A stretch of 40,000 nt of DNA, from NCBI GenBank assembly GCA_009746045.1, contig RPFO01001044.1, positions 7,501 through 47,500 of the forward strand, given 5' to 3'. Each line of letters opens with the position of its first letter. Within the stretch, counting starts at the first letter, position 1. The position numbers were made by a program, and so were the translations under genes. This document shows, in pieces, positions 11,601 through 21,100 of the stretch. The DNA comes from Mesostigma viride. Taxonomy: Eukaryota; Streptophyta; Mesostigmatophyceae; Mesostigmatales; Mesostigmataceae. The notes beneath the pieces were generated by a model. The model made no database searches, was not told the DNA's origin, and saw only the letters and a list, made by a program, of their open reading frames with translations.

Positions 11601-12395
11601 GGAAGGAGGAAGGAGGGAAGGGAGGGAGGGAGGGAGGGAGGGAGGAGGGAGGGAGGAGGGGAGGGAGGGAGGGAGGGAGGGAGGGAGGGAGGGAGGGAGG
11701 GAGGGGAGGAGGGAGGGAGGGAGGGAGGAGGGAGGGAGGGGAGGAGGGAGGAGGAGGGGGAGGGAGGGAGGGAGGGAGGGAGGGAGGGAGGGAGGGAGGG
11801 AGGGAGGGAGGAGGAGGGAGGAGGGAGAGGGAGGGAGGAGGAGGGAGGGGAGGGAGGGAGGAGGGAGGGAGGGAGGGAGGAGGGAGGAGGGAGGGAGGGA
11901 GGGGAGGGAGGGAGGGAGGGAGGGAGGGAGGGAGGGAGGGAGGGAGGGAGGGAGGGAGGGAGGGAGGGAGGGAGGGAGGGAGGGGAGGGAGGGAGGAGGG
12001 AGGGAGGGAGGGAGGGAGGGAGGGAGGGAGGGAGGGAGGAGGGAGGGAGGGAGGGAGGGAGGAGGGAGGGAGGGAGGGAGGGAGGGAGGGAGGGAGGGAG
12101 GGAGGGGGAGGGAGGGAGGGAGGAGGGAGGGAGGGAGGGAGGAGGGAGGGAGGGAGGGAGGGAGGGAGGAGGGAGGGAGGGAGGGAGGGAGGGAGGAGGG
12201 AGGGAGAGGGAGGGAGGGAGGGAGGAGGGAGGGAGGGAGGGAGGGAGGGAGGGAGGGAGGGAGGAGGGAGGGAGGGAGGGAGGGAGGAGGGAGGGAGGAG
12301 GAGGGAGGGAGGGAGGGAGGGAGGGAGGGAGGGAGGAGGGAGGGAGGGAGGGAGGAGGGAGGGAGGGAGGAGAGGAGGGAGGTGGTGGTGTGTGT

Positions 12396-12451
<56 letters not shown>

Positions 12452-14070
12452 GTGGGTGGGTGGGTGGGTGGGTGGGTGGGTGGTGGGTGGTGGTGGGTGG
12501 GTGGGTGGGTGGGTGGGTGGGTGGGTGGGTGGGTGGGTGGGTGGGTGGGTGGATGGATGGATGGATGGATGGATGGATGGATGAATGAATGAATGCATGA
12601 ATGAATCCCTTTTGAGTTGTGCCCACCCGCGTGATCACCCACCTGCGCGCTGCAAATACTCGGCAATTATTGCGGACGTGTCCACCTCCCGCAGTCGCCG
12701 CGACGAGACGTAAATAGACAGTCGCACGCCCGCCTCCGCCCCGGCCCCTGTCCCCGCTATCCGGGCATCCGCTGCACCTGCTTTTGCACCACCCGCGCTG
12801 CTGACACCTGCACCCCTGCGGGTGACGCCGTCGCCTTGTGCCGTGCCAAGGCGCGAAAGGGCGGAGCCGAGAAAGTGCTTGCAAATCGCCGCATCTGCCG
12901 GGCAAGCGATAACAGCACGCAGGCAAGCAGCCACAATAAATTGGATTTCTAAGCAATCCGGCAGGCAGCCAGTCACACCGTATGTTGGGTGCCAGGCACA
13001 ATAAACTTTGATTAGTAAACGATCTGCCGGGCGAGCAGTAACATCACAAGATTTGGGCCAGACTGGCAGCCACAATGAAATTAGTGGTTTAGCAATCTGC
13101 TGGGCAAGCAACATCATTTTCTCGGGTTCAGGCAAATAACTACGAAGGCTGTTAGGTGTTGATACTAGTAAACTAAGTAGCAATTACGAGTCGGGTTTTG
13201 ATTCGTCCACTTTAGGGTTTAGGTGTTAACCAATTACTTGTTAGGCCATCAGCCATGATTTAGAAAATTAGTGGGAGGCGAGGCGGTAGCAGGACAAGAG
13301 CTCAAGGGCAGTACAGCCACATCCAGGCGCACCAGCCAGGTGATCAATAAAAATGAGCAAGTTTCATCGGTGACACTCAGCAGATGTAAGGCTTAGGCGG
13401 TGGGGGAAAACAATGGAAGGTGGGAGCAGTTACCATTGGCTCAATGACGTGAATGTCGACATGGCGACCATGGCAAGGGTTTTGGATTTCTTTTAGGGGT
13501 TTAGGGTTTATTTATTTCCAGGCATGGCACAGAGGTGTAATAGAGTATGTCACCACTACTCGGGAATGATTGTCTATTCGTAAACATCTGTAAGGGTAAA
13601 ACTTCTAGGTCTAGTATCACATGAGCCGGCACGAAGGCCCCCAAATTGCAACGCGTAATTCTTCTTACTTTGCTTGCGTCGTGTACATGCGCGGCAGTGT
13701 ACATGGCCATCCCAGCCGTACCTTGCTCCTGCATGTCCTGTAGCGACAGTTTGCGCAGCGCCTGCTTCACTGCCGATCGCAGAGCCGACTTTCTCGCGGG
13801 CATGCTGGCCGTGTCGGAGCCTACGGGCCCACCCTTAGCTACTGGTGAAGCACTATGTAGGGGAGCGTCCATTGCAAGGCAGGGTGCCGAAGCAGTTGCT
13901 CGTTGCTTGTGGATGCCCACTTTAAAGTGAGAAGCGTTGAGATGCGCAATGCCTCGAAAGGGTCTGCTGAAGCAACTCCCGACGGTTGGAACTGCGCGGC
14001 AAGCGTCCTTAACGTAAATTCCTAACTCTAGCGTCGTCACGGTGAACATCCTTAGACACCGCTCCTGCAT
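5563..14070 (-). CDS. MTHFS: 5-formyltetrahydrofolate cyclo-ligase (methenyltetrahydrofolate synthetase), 7 exons
   Basis: The enzyme converts 5-formyltetrahydrofolate plus ATP to 5,10-methenyltetrahydrofolate, returning the folate store to one-carbon metabolism. I assemble exons 14070-13722, 12894-12643, 11062-10628, 10023-9982, 8785-8740, 7756-7686 and 5669-5563. They sum to 1302 nt (433 residues) in one frame, all with GT-AG borders. Family marks are [16 protein letters not shown] (93-109); VFVPRV with HMEMLRI (209-227); WGLHEP (328-333); the substrate/ATP loop GLAFD...[14 protein letters not shown] (360-381); FAYREQ; VPVEPHD; and a C-terminal VDAVVTP. About 90 residues precede the domain, which suggests an organellar transit peptide. 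Exon 3 inserts about 85 low-complexity residues. At 433 residues it is about twice the usual length of roughly 200. Introns cover 85% of the gene. The start at 14070 is the first Met of the open frame; later Mets (8, 67, 90) are possible. Confidence 0.9.
5812..5990. repeat. 52-bp minisatellite, about 3 copies
   Basis: The unit contains GCGCTGGTTGTCTCATGGGT and GGTCACTGTACTACAGTATT. It lies in the last intron of MTHFS. A single inverted copy of the same unit sits in another intron of the gene at about 11,165-11,215, and its core recurs at 7021, 11141 and 23662. Confidence 0.85.
6143..6977. repeat. 22-bp satellite array, about 38 copies
   Basis: The unit is TGCGACGGTTGGCATAACTA plus AG or AC. 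AAG and AAC endings alternate along much of the array, so a 44-bp higher-order period is visible. Variants (GGCTGG, GCACAAC, TGTGAC, GCATAGC) concentrate toward the right end. It sits wholly inside the last intron of MTHFS. Confidence 0.97.
7680..8100 (-). repeat. four decayed tandem copies of the MTHFS exon 6 acceptor
   Basis: Read on the minus strand, GCTTGACGTGCGCCAG|GTATTACGATGCG (split here at the splice site) is the real junction at 7757/7756. Related sequences lie at about 7836 (acceptor plus GTATCACAATGCG), 7977 (GTATTACAACACC) and 8081 (CTACAGTGCGTAC). Spacing is roughly 80-140 bp. The copies near 7860 and 8010 also share a GATGCCACCATGA box. Confidence 0.75.
7686..7756 (-). CDS. MTHFS: MTHFS exon 6 (71 nt)
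   Basis: The acceptor is GCGCCAG|GTATTAC and the donor AAGCTTG|GTAAGT. It codes [19 protein letters not shown] and a short Pro/Lys tail, continuing GRGGG|YYDAYL. Decayed copies of its acceptor and first codons follow upstream in the intron (7800-8100). Confidence 0.9.
8632..8728. repeat. 18-bp minisatellite, about 5 copies
   Basis: The unit is GGGCAGGGATGACATAGT. It lies in the intron just downstream (in MTHFS orientation) of the 46-nt exon, within about 12 bp of its donor. Confidence 0.9.
8740..8785 (-). CDS. MTHFS: MTHFS exon 5 (46-nt microexon, Gly-rich loop)
   Basis: The acceptor is TAGTGCAG|GT and the donor GGCGGGGG|GTGAGT. It codes [14 protein letters not shown], the nucleotide/folate-binding loop. 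The intron splits the final Gly codon of GRGGG (GG|G). Confidence 0.9.
8786..9981 (-). other. MTHFS intron 4, no other feature seen
   Basis: About 1.2 kb lie between the 42-nt and 46-nt exons. It has mixed composition and a G run at 9785-9793. I see no coding or repeat signal beyond that. Confidence 0.6.
9982..10023 (-). CDS. MTHFS: MTHFS exon 4 (42-nt microexon)
   Basis: The acceptor is TGCGGCAG|TG and the donor GCCGG|GTGAGC. The exon codes [14 protein letters not shown], the beta strand that leads into the Gly-rich loop ('LDLVLVPG' in relatives). It is far too short to find by length; it is supported by phase, both splice sites and family position. Confidence 0.8.
10024..10627 (-). other. 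MTHFS intron 3 outside the minisatellite
   Basis: Between the 42-nt exon and exon 3 there is a long G tract at 10,050-10,066 and then unremarkable AT-richer sequence up to the 17-bp array. No gene is seen. Confidence 0.6.
10404..10610. repeat. 17-bp minisatellite, about 12 copies
   Basis: The unit is ATTACTGATGCATTGCT with point variants (TACTCATGCA, TATATTGC). It occupies the intron immediately after MTHFS exon 3, ending about 18 bp from the donor. Confidence 0.9.
10628..11062 (-). CDS. MTHFS: MTHFS exon 3, with large low-complexity insert
   Basis: This exon codes residues 201-345 plus one base. The acceptor is CCCCTCAG|AACAC and the donor AAGGC|GTAGGT. It begins with the conserved AVFVPRV and [14 protein letters not shown], then runs into Thr/Ala/Ser/Gly-rich sequence (about 238-325). 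Part of that is encoded by a hexanucleotide array ACAGCG/ACAGTG at 10,880-10,945. It returns to the conserved WGLHEP at 328-333. The donor was chosen because it alone joins the next exon in frame without a stop while keeping GQPRER. A weaker GT at 10,643-10,644 would also keep frame. Confidence 0.8.
11141..11214. repeat. two copies of a dispersed 20-mer
   Basis: TGAGACAACCAGCGCAGGCA at 11141-11160 and the same core at 11195-11214 lie in MTHFS intron 2, close to exon 3. Copies in the same orientation are at 7021-7040 and 23662-23681. Inverted copies are at 5859-5878, 5912-5930 and 5963-5982. Confidence 0.85.
11545..12592. repeat. 1-kb polypurine then GT/GGTG/GGAT tract
   Basis: Ordered blocks lie in MTHFS intron 2. 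They are (GGAA)n at about 11545-11606, a GGGA array with frequent GGA slips at 11607-12380, (GT)n at about 12392-12441, (GGTG)n with GGTGG slips to about 12552, and (GGAT)n into (GAAT)n to 12598. The plus strand has no pyrimidine other than scattered single bases for roughly 830 bp. The long open frames through it are a product of composition and are not genes. Confidence 0.97.
12643..12894 (-). CDS. MTHFS: MTHFS exon 2
   Basis: This exon codes residues 117-200. The acceptor is GCCCGGCAG|AT and the donor GCGCGCAG|GTGGGT. It carries the strand and helix [20 protein letters not shown] typical of the family (a 'Y...EVDT' box), preceded by a Gly/Ala-rich insertion of about 35 residues. The acceptor and upstream intron are repeated in tandem up to about 13,130. 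Confidence 0.85.
12890..13130 (-). repeat. four decayed tandem copies of the MTHFS exon 2 acceptor region
   Basis: On the plus strand the real acceptor reads GCATCTGCCGGGCAAGCGAT. Similar blocks begin at about 12951 (GCAATCCGGCAGGCAG), 13019 (CGATCTGCCGGGCGAGCAGT) and 13092 (GCAATCTGCTGGGCAAGCAA). Each is followed or preceded by a GGCAGCCACAATAAATT-type block. The period is about 61-73 bp. Confidence 0.75.
13131..13721 (-). other. MTHFS intron 1, remaining part
   Basis: This is the rest of intron 1 up to exon 1. It has TTTAGGG-like triplets (13,209-13,230 and 13,493-13,508) and otherwise plain sequence. No gene is seen. The in-frame reading past the exon 1 donor, down to about 13,501, is intron read-through. 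Confidence 0.6.
13722..14070 (-). CDS. MTHFS: MTHFS exon 1
   Basis: This exon codes residues 1-116 plus one base. It holds the transit-like leader and, from residue 90, the first helix of the cyclo-ligase fold with the Lys/Arg pattern [10 protein letters not shown]. The donor is CAAG|GTACGG. Splicing to the next exon makes an Asp codon (G|AT) and gives [12 protein letters not shown], in line with family members. Confidence 0.85.
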
Positions 14071-14763
14071 CCTACGGTTTCCGGGTCTGGCTTGAGCGCT
14101 AAAGAGGGACTGGGCCTGTTGCGCCTTAAGAACAGCCGTGCAGTTTCTTTCATGTCGTTGAAAGGCCGAAGCACCGCCTTAAAATATGGAACTCGGGTCT
14201 TGCATAGGCTGATCTCCTGCCACTGCTACGAGACTAAAAAAAGTTTGCACGTTCAGACTAATTAAGATGCTCGGATTGATGTAAGATGAGTATAATGCAC
14301 TGACAAGAATCTCATGCGCTAAAATGCCATTAATTTTCAACACATTTGCATCAAAAATGCAGCACAATTTGCAGCACAATCGCAGCGTTGATAATTTATT
14401 GGCGTGGTGGTGGTGCTATAACTTGTGCTTTTCGTTTACGCGATTGCTATCTGCTGGCGCCTGTGTCGCCTCGTGGCGGCAAAAATAAGACTCTGCGCTC
14501 CCCGCGAGGCACGTGTCCCTGAAGTCCCCAATGTGCATCGCAAAACCTGCCCACATGACAGCACACGGGTTTCTTAATTTCTGTGCACCTGCCACTAGAA
14601 TAACCCTTAATGTATCTTGACATGTATTGATAGTTTATTAAACCGATCGTGGGAGTGTATTTGAGAACGAACGCAGTGTGTTTAAAAGGCCAACTGTGCG
14701 CTCTTAAGCGGGCACTGCCTCCCAGTTCGCCCAGATTTTGGTTGCATTGGTGTTTGCCCGAGG
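14071..14763. promoter_or_regulatory. divergent intergenic region, candidate shared promoter
   Basis: MTHFS starts leftward at 14070 and the EDC4-like frame starts rightward at 14764, leaving 693 bp. The segment is AT-richer than the flanking exons. I cannot name a TATA box or factor site with confidence. The call rests on gene geometry only and fails if an upstream exon of the EDC4-like gene exists. Confidence 0.45.
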
Positions 14764-15179
14764 ATGGGGCGGAAAAAGCCCAGTCAGAAACCAGAAGGGA
14801 AGCAGCAGGTGGAAGTTGCGGCGGCCGCGCACGCAGAACCCTCCGTTGAACAAGAGGCCGAAGTCATCAGCGGCGTGAAAGAAAGTCTGCCAGTTGATGG
14901 CGCATCTCAAGCCTCAACTGCCCCAGCAGAAGTTAAGAGTGCTGACGGACAAATACCAGAGCTAGCGGCCTTGTTAATGCAGGTGCTCTCTAGCAATGCC
15001 ACCGTCGAAAAATCTTTGCTTCAACTTCAGAAAGAATTTGTTGAGCTTAGGGCGAGTGTGCAGGGCGCCCGTAAGGTCGAGCTAACACCAGGGGAGGTGA
15101 AAATGCCTTTCGCTGAGCCCGTTGAGCGACTGGTGCAGGACGTGTCCAGTCTCCAATGCAGCCTCGACGACATCCGCAA
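14764..15179 (+). CDS. EDC4: EDC4-like exon 1
   Basis: This exon codes residues 1-138 plus two bases. It starts [15 protein letters not shown], with an in-frame stop at 14683-14685 and no Met between. It is Ala/Glu-rich, turning to coiled coil ([17 protein letters not shown]). The donor is CGCAA|GTACGT. An upstream acceptor (CGCCCAG at 14728-14734) would also leave the frame open, so this might be an internal exon. Confidence 0.7.
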
Positions 15180-18100
15180 GTACGTAGTTTATGGACGCTG
15201 CGTGCGCTGGCTGTGATGTGATCTCCTTGGTCTAGTTGAAAGGCGCTGCTTTTGAGGACAGTTGCTTTTCTGAGCACTCGCATCCTTGGGAACAAGGATC
15301 CGGATAAGTTGTCCTGATTGCACGACCAAATGTCATGAGCGATGTCCTACCAGGGCAGGTACATTTGGAGGAAGGATGCTAACTTGAGAGGGCCATTGTG
15401 AAATCTCCTTACCATTCCTGTAACCGTAGGCTCAGATAGCCTGGCTGACCGCTCGCGTCCTCCCACATTGCTCATCTCTGTAGGTCCAACACCGGTCATT
15501 ATATCAAGATATAAAAAGTGTAGTTGAAATATGGCATGGTAATGGTGATGATGATGATGATGTGGATCATGTGTGCACACATTCTGATGGGGAATGTGGA
15601 CACTTCTTACCGCAGACAAATGCCACACGAGTAATCTCCCAACCCACCAGTAGTATCCTATATTATCTAAAAAAGGTCCCTCTATTCTGCATTACCCCGA
15701 TGCCCTCTCAGCTAGTACAGTGTGTCATCATGACCCCCAGTACATGGGGTAATGGGCGTAGATGATTCATAACCCTGGTTTGGTTCTCCTGGGAATGACC
15801 ATCACCGCCCAGCACCCCACCTCGTTTTTTTTCCCCCCATGTCCTTAACCCACCCTTTAATCCCATCATCCCATCCCCTCATCCCCCCCCCGCATCCCCT
15901 CATCCCCTCATCCCCTCATCCCTCATCCCCTCATCCCCTCATCCCTCATCCCCTCATCCCCTCATCCCCTCATCCCCTCATCCCCTCATCCCCTCATCCC
16001 CTCATCCCCTCATCCCCTCATCCCCTCATCCCCTCATCCCCTCATCCCTCATCCCCTCATCCCCTCATCCCCTCATCCCCTCATCCCCTCATCCCCTCAT
16101 CCCTCATCCCCTCATCCCCTCATCCCCTCATCCCCTCATCCCCTCATCCCCTCATCCCCTCATCCCCTCATCCCCTCATCCCCTCATCCCCTCATCCCCT
16201 CATCCCCTCATCCCCTCATCCCCTCATCCCCTCATCCCCTCATCCCCTCATCCCCTCATCCCCTCATCCCCTCATCCCCTCATCCCCTCATCCCCTCATC
16301 CCCTCATCCCCTCATCCCCTCATCCCTCATCCCCTCATCCCTCATCCCCTCATCCCCTCATCCCCTCATCCCCTCATCCCCTCATCCCCTCATCCCCTCA
16401 TCCCCTCATCCCCTCATCCCCTCATCCCCTCATCCCCTCATCCCCTCATCCCCTCATCCCCTCATCCCCTCATCCCCTCATCCCCTCATCCCCTCATCCC
16501 TCATCCCCTCATCCCCTCATCCCCTCATCCCCTCATCCCCTCATCCCCTCATCCCCCCTCATCCCCTCATCCCCTCATCCCTCATCCCCTCATCCCCCCT
16601 CATCCCCTCATCCCTCATCCCCTCATCCCCTCATCCCCTCATCCCCTCATCCCCTCATCCCCTCATCCCCTCATCCCCTCATCCCCTCATCCCCTCATCC
16701 CCTCATCCCCTCATCCCCTCATCCCCTCATCCCCTCATCCCCTCATCCCCTCATCTCCTCATCCCCTCATCCCCTCATCCCCTCATCTTCTCATCCCCTC
16801 ATCCCCTCATCCCCTCATCCCCTCATCCCCTCATCCCCTCATCCCCTCATCCCCTCATCCCCTTCCCCCCCCTCCCATCCCCCCGCCATGCATCCACACA
16901 CCATGTTTACCATAGCATGCAACACACCCTTGTCATGTTCCCTATAAACTGCATGCATCCATGTCATGCTTTTCACCAAGACACGCATGCATCCAACTGG
17001 GCCCCGCACCATCCCACGCCCCCGCCAGCTCACTCAACCAACTCCACGACAAGGTAGAGTCCCAGGACGCCGCCCTCCTCGCGCAGGCATCTGCGATGGA
17101 TGCCCACGCCTCTTCCGTCGATAGCCACTTGACCACCCTCCAGGAGCAAATGGCCGCCGCCAGCCAGGCCCAGGATGATGCTCTCCAACGGCACGCCGCC
17201 GCCCTCTCGGCCCAGACCGCCACAATCGAGGGCTCCTGTGCGGACATTGATAACTCGCACGGGGCACACCGAGCAGACCTCAACGACCAGCTCGTGGTGG
17301 CCAAGGCGATGAATGACCAGTTCCTTTCCCTCCTCAAGGCCACACAAGACACGGTCCATGCCCAGGGTGCCGCGGCGGCCGCGCAGGGGGAGAGCTTTGC
17401 AGCCAGATTGGATGAGCTGGCGCGACAGTTGGCGGGCGCGCCCAAGCAGGGTGACCGGGAGCCCGATGGCGTCACAGGTGTGAGCTCTCAGGCGGGTCTC
17501 GAGGGCATGGTTGACATCATCATGGCGCGTGTGGTGGAGGGGATGGGGGCCCGGGTGGACGCCATCCTGGTGGAACAAGTCGAGCGTGCCATGGCCCAGC
17601 AGGCGGAGCGTGCAGGGATGTTTTGGAGCCAGGCAGGCGCGCAGTGGATTGAGGCAGCAGCCAGGCAGGTGGAGGAGGCGGTCGAGAGAAAGGTGGGGGC
17701 GATGGGGCTGTCGAGGCAGGTCGACGAGAAGACGTTGCAGATGGTTGAGGAGAGGACGTTACAGATGGTTGAGGAGAAGATGATGAAGATGCTCGAAGGA
17801 AACGCGGTGAGGTTGCTGGAGGAGGCGGTGTCGGCGCGGGTGGGAGAAGTAGTATCGAGGTCGTCTGAGGCGGCAGCGGCGCTCGCAAAGGATGGTATTG
17901 CTCAAGTTTGCGAGGAGGCGGTGGCCAAGGCGCTGGGTGCAGCGATGGATGCCTTGGAGGGACGGATGCTAGGAGAAGAGGGGGCGCTATCGGGAGCGGT
18001 GAACAAGGTCATGACGGAGCGCATGGATGCCATGCTGTCGGAGTTGAGGAAGGCTCTATCGGAGCATCGGAGCGTTAATGGAGGCCTTAGTGGTGGTGAC

Positions 18101-21100
18101 GGCACCAGCGACACCTCGGGTCCAGCAGGTCAGTTGTGTGGTTTGAGGCTGTGATCAAGTCAAGGGGTGACGACGGCACCAGCGGTACTTCGCCGCAAGC
18201 ATGCCTGGACTATACTACTACTACTATATATATGCTACTATATATATGCTGTTATATATATATATATAACAGTACACTGCTATACTACTATTTTTGTCTC
18301 CTTGATAACAGTATACAGCTATACTACTATGCTATCGATATACTACTATGTAGCGTATCAGCCACCGTGGCTGTGGTCGAATACAGTGCGCGGTTAAGAA
18401 GCATGGGCATCCTTGTATTCTGTAACTTTTCTTGGTTGTCATTTTCAACAAGGATAGCCCAGGACCAATAAGACTTAACAAGCAAGCGTATCGATGAACC
18501 AGGACGGATCAATCGGCTGAAAAAAGCAAGCGTGAAGATGAACCAGGACGGATCAATCGGCTGAAAAAAGCAAGCGTGAAGATGAACCACGACGGATCAA
18601 TCGGCTGAAAAAAGCAAGCGTGAAGATGAACCAGGACGGATCAATCGGCTGAAAGGGTCGTATAGAAGGACATGGTCGTTTGGACAGCTTTGTTTCTAGG
18701 GTGTGCGGTTCCCTCACCCCCTCACTCCCTCTTGTTTGTACAGATGGGCCTTTTACGGTGCATGAGTTCGTGCACCTGTGAATGTCTGTGCATGGCTGTG
18801 TCTCCCTATTCCTTGTTTGCACAGCCACAACCCTGCCGCGGCCGCACCACCTCGTTCTGGAATGGCCCACCAGCCCACCGGCCAATCTGTCCATGTCTTA
18901 GCTGTTTCTTCTACAATTAGGCGGGAGTTCGCGCAAAGAGGTGGAAGGCCGTGTCTCTCCCCTCACATTTCATCCCCTTCTCTTCCCACGGTCCATTTCT
19001 CGCAGATTTACTGTTGTGTAGTATTCTTGGTGGATTTTGTCTGTTTCTTCCCCTACCTGGTTCTCTTCCTCTGGCAGAGATGGCGCTCTTCCGACCTGGC
19101 CTCTCGTCTCTTGGTGAAGCTTGCCGTGCCTCTGTGTGTAACTCCGTGTACCCAATTCAACGCCTTCTGCCTTATTCTCCTGGCCCTTTCTGCCCTCTCC
19201 CCCTTTCACCAATTCTCTCTTCTGTTTTAGGGTTTAGGGTTTCGCCTGATCACCCTGTTTACCTTGTTTACCCTGTTTACCTTGTCACTGTTTGATTACC
19301 CTGTTTACCTTGTCACCCCTTTTCACTTCTGGGGTCCTCTTAGCACCCATGACCCTTTACGGCTCGCGACCCTGTGCCTTCCCTCACCCCTGTGACACGT
19401 TCAGGCTCACGGCTACCTCCCCATGCGGAGGCCAACGGTCAGCGAAACAGTGGGCAAGAAGAGAACAAGTTTATTATCATGGCAGCAGAGAATCTTGCCG
19501 GCGGACAGGATAAGGCCAACACCACCACTGCGGCGCCCGTCCCAAAGGCCACCCCCTCCTCTCACGGCGACAAGGAGGCCCTTCGCGGCATCTTGGACCG
19601 CGGCTCCGTCACTGGACCGCCAGAGTACCCGCGTGCCCCGGACGCCAGCACCGCCCCCCACGTCACGGCTACCTCACTGCAGATCTCCGCCGCGACGACG
19701 CAGCCATCACCCGCACAAGTGCTGCCGTCGGCGCGTTTGGAAGCAGCGTTGGAAGCACTGGCGGCAAGTGGGGTCGATACCAGCATAAAGTCCCAGGACG
19801 GCGATAAGCTTAAGGCACCAGAGGGGACGCTTGCCCCGCGGGCGGAGCCAGGGAAGGTCTTCCTCACGCATGGCGCCTTGGATGCACCCTCTTCAGCCAA
19901 TGCCAACCCCCCTCACCCCGAGAACCCCACCCATGCGAACCCCGCCGCGACCACCGCCGCCAAGTTATCATTTGTCCGGCCGGTGGCCCCCCCGCAGATT
20001 TCCTCCTTGCTGCCATCTGCCACTGTTCAACCGGCACCGGCGCCCGCCAGACCAAGCAGTTATGCCATCCCCGGTGGCGTGCCCGCGCCGCCGGCATATG
20101 CTAGCATCTCGGCAGGGCACGAGGGGCTCGCGGGGGATCCGTTCGCTGGCATCATCAACCGCAACAGCAACGTGAGCCTGCTGCTGGCTCTCCAGAGCAG
20201 CGGTGACGGCGGCGGGGGGGGGGTCTTTCGCAGGGAAACCTGGGGAGTAGTCTGAACCGGCAGGGCAGCGGGGAGGGGAACAAGCCGCTGGTCCGACAGG
20301 GCAGTGACGTCAGTCAGGGGATTGGGGGGGGGGGGCGCTAAGCAGACAAGGCAGTGGTGAGCGCGGCGGGGTCCATGGCATGCTGGCGCACCAAGGGAGC
20401 GGCGAGAGTGCAAGAATCCTCGCTCGGTCAGGGAGCGATGAGGCTGTCGGTAATACTAGTACTGGGCGACGCAACAACGGCGGTGCAGGAGGTGCCAGCA
20501 GCGGCATGTCGACGGCTGCTTCCGCAGGGGCGGCGGCAGCGGGGGAAACGGGCGGCCTCCCCCCCCCTCGCAAGCGGATGGAGCCTCCGTTTGTCAAGGC
20601 GGCCTCGGCGGCGAGCGAGGGCCACAAGGTGGTGCTTCAGGAGCTGGTGGCCAGGGGGCAGATGGAGGAGGCGATCCGCCAAGCGATCGCATTCCAGAGC
20701 TTAACGACGCTTGCGTGGCTGCTGTGGCAGGTGGGCGGGGGAGGGGGTTGGGTTGAATAGGGGGGGAGGGGGGTCGATTCAGTATATCGTGGCAGACCGG
20801 TTAGTATATCGGTGGGTGGGTGGGTGGGTGGGTGGGTGGGTGGGTGGGTGGGTGGGTGGGTGGGTGGGTGGGTGGGTGGGTGGGTGGGTGGGTGGGTGGG
20901 TGGGTGGTGGGTGGGTGGGTGGGTGGGTGGGTGGGTGGGTGGGTGGGTGGGTGGGTGGGTGGGTGGGTGGGTGGGTGGGTGGGTGGGTGGGTGGGTGGGT
21001 GGGTGGGTGGGTGGGTGGGTGGGTGGGTGGGTGGGTGGGGTTGGGTGGCTGTTGATTGGTGGGTGGGGCACTTCAGTCTAAGATAAGAGATGATACGTTC

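Noticed and set aside
11383-13001. Very long open frames (353-507 codons) rich in Pro-Ser-Leu or Gly-Arg-Glu
   Set aside because: They are products of the GGGA/GGTG arrays, open in most frames on both strands, and lie in MTHFS intron 2. Only 12643-12894 is coding.
15839-16915. 358-codon frame of LIPSSPHP repeats
   Set aside because: Pure translation of the 8-bp CCCCTCAT array in an intron, with no unique sequence.
20711-21081. Gly-Val-Trp repeat frames
   Set aside because: Translation of (GGTG)n in an intron.
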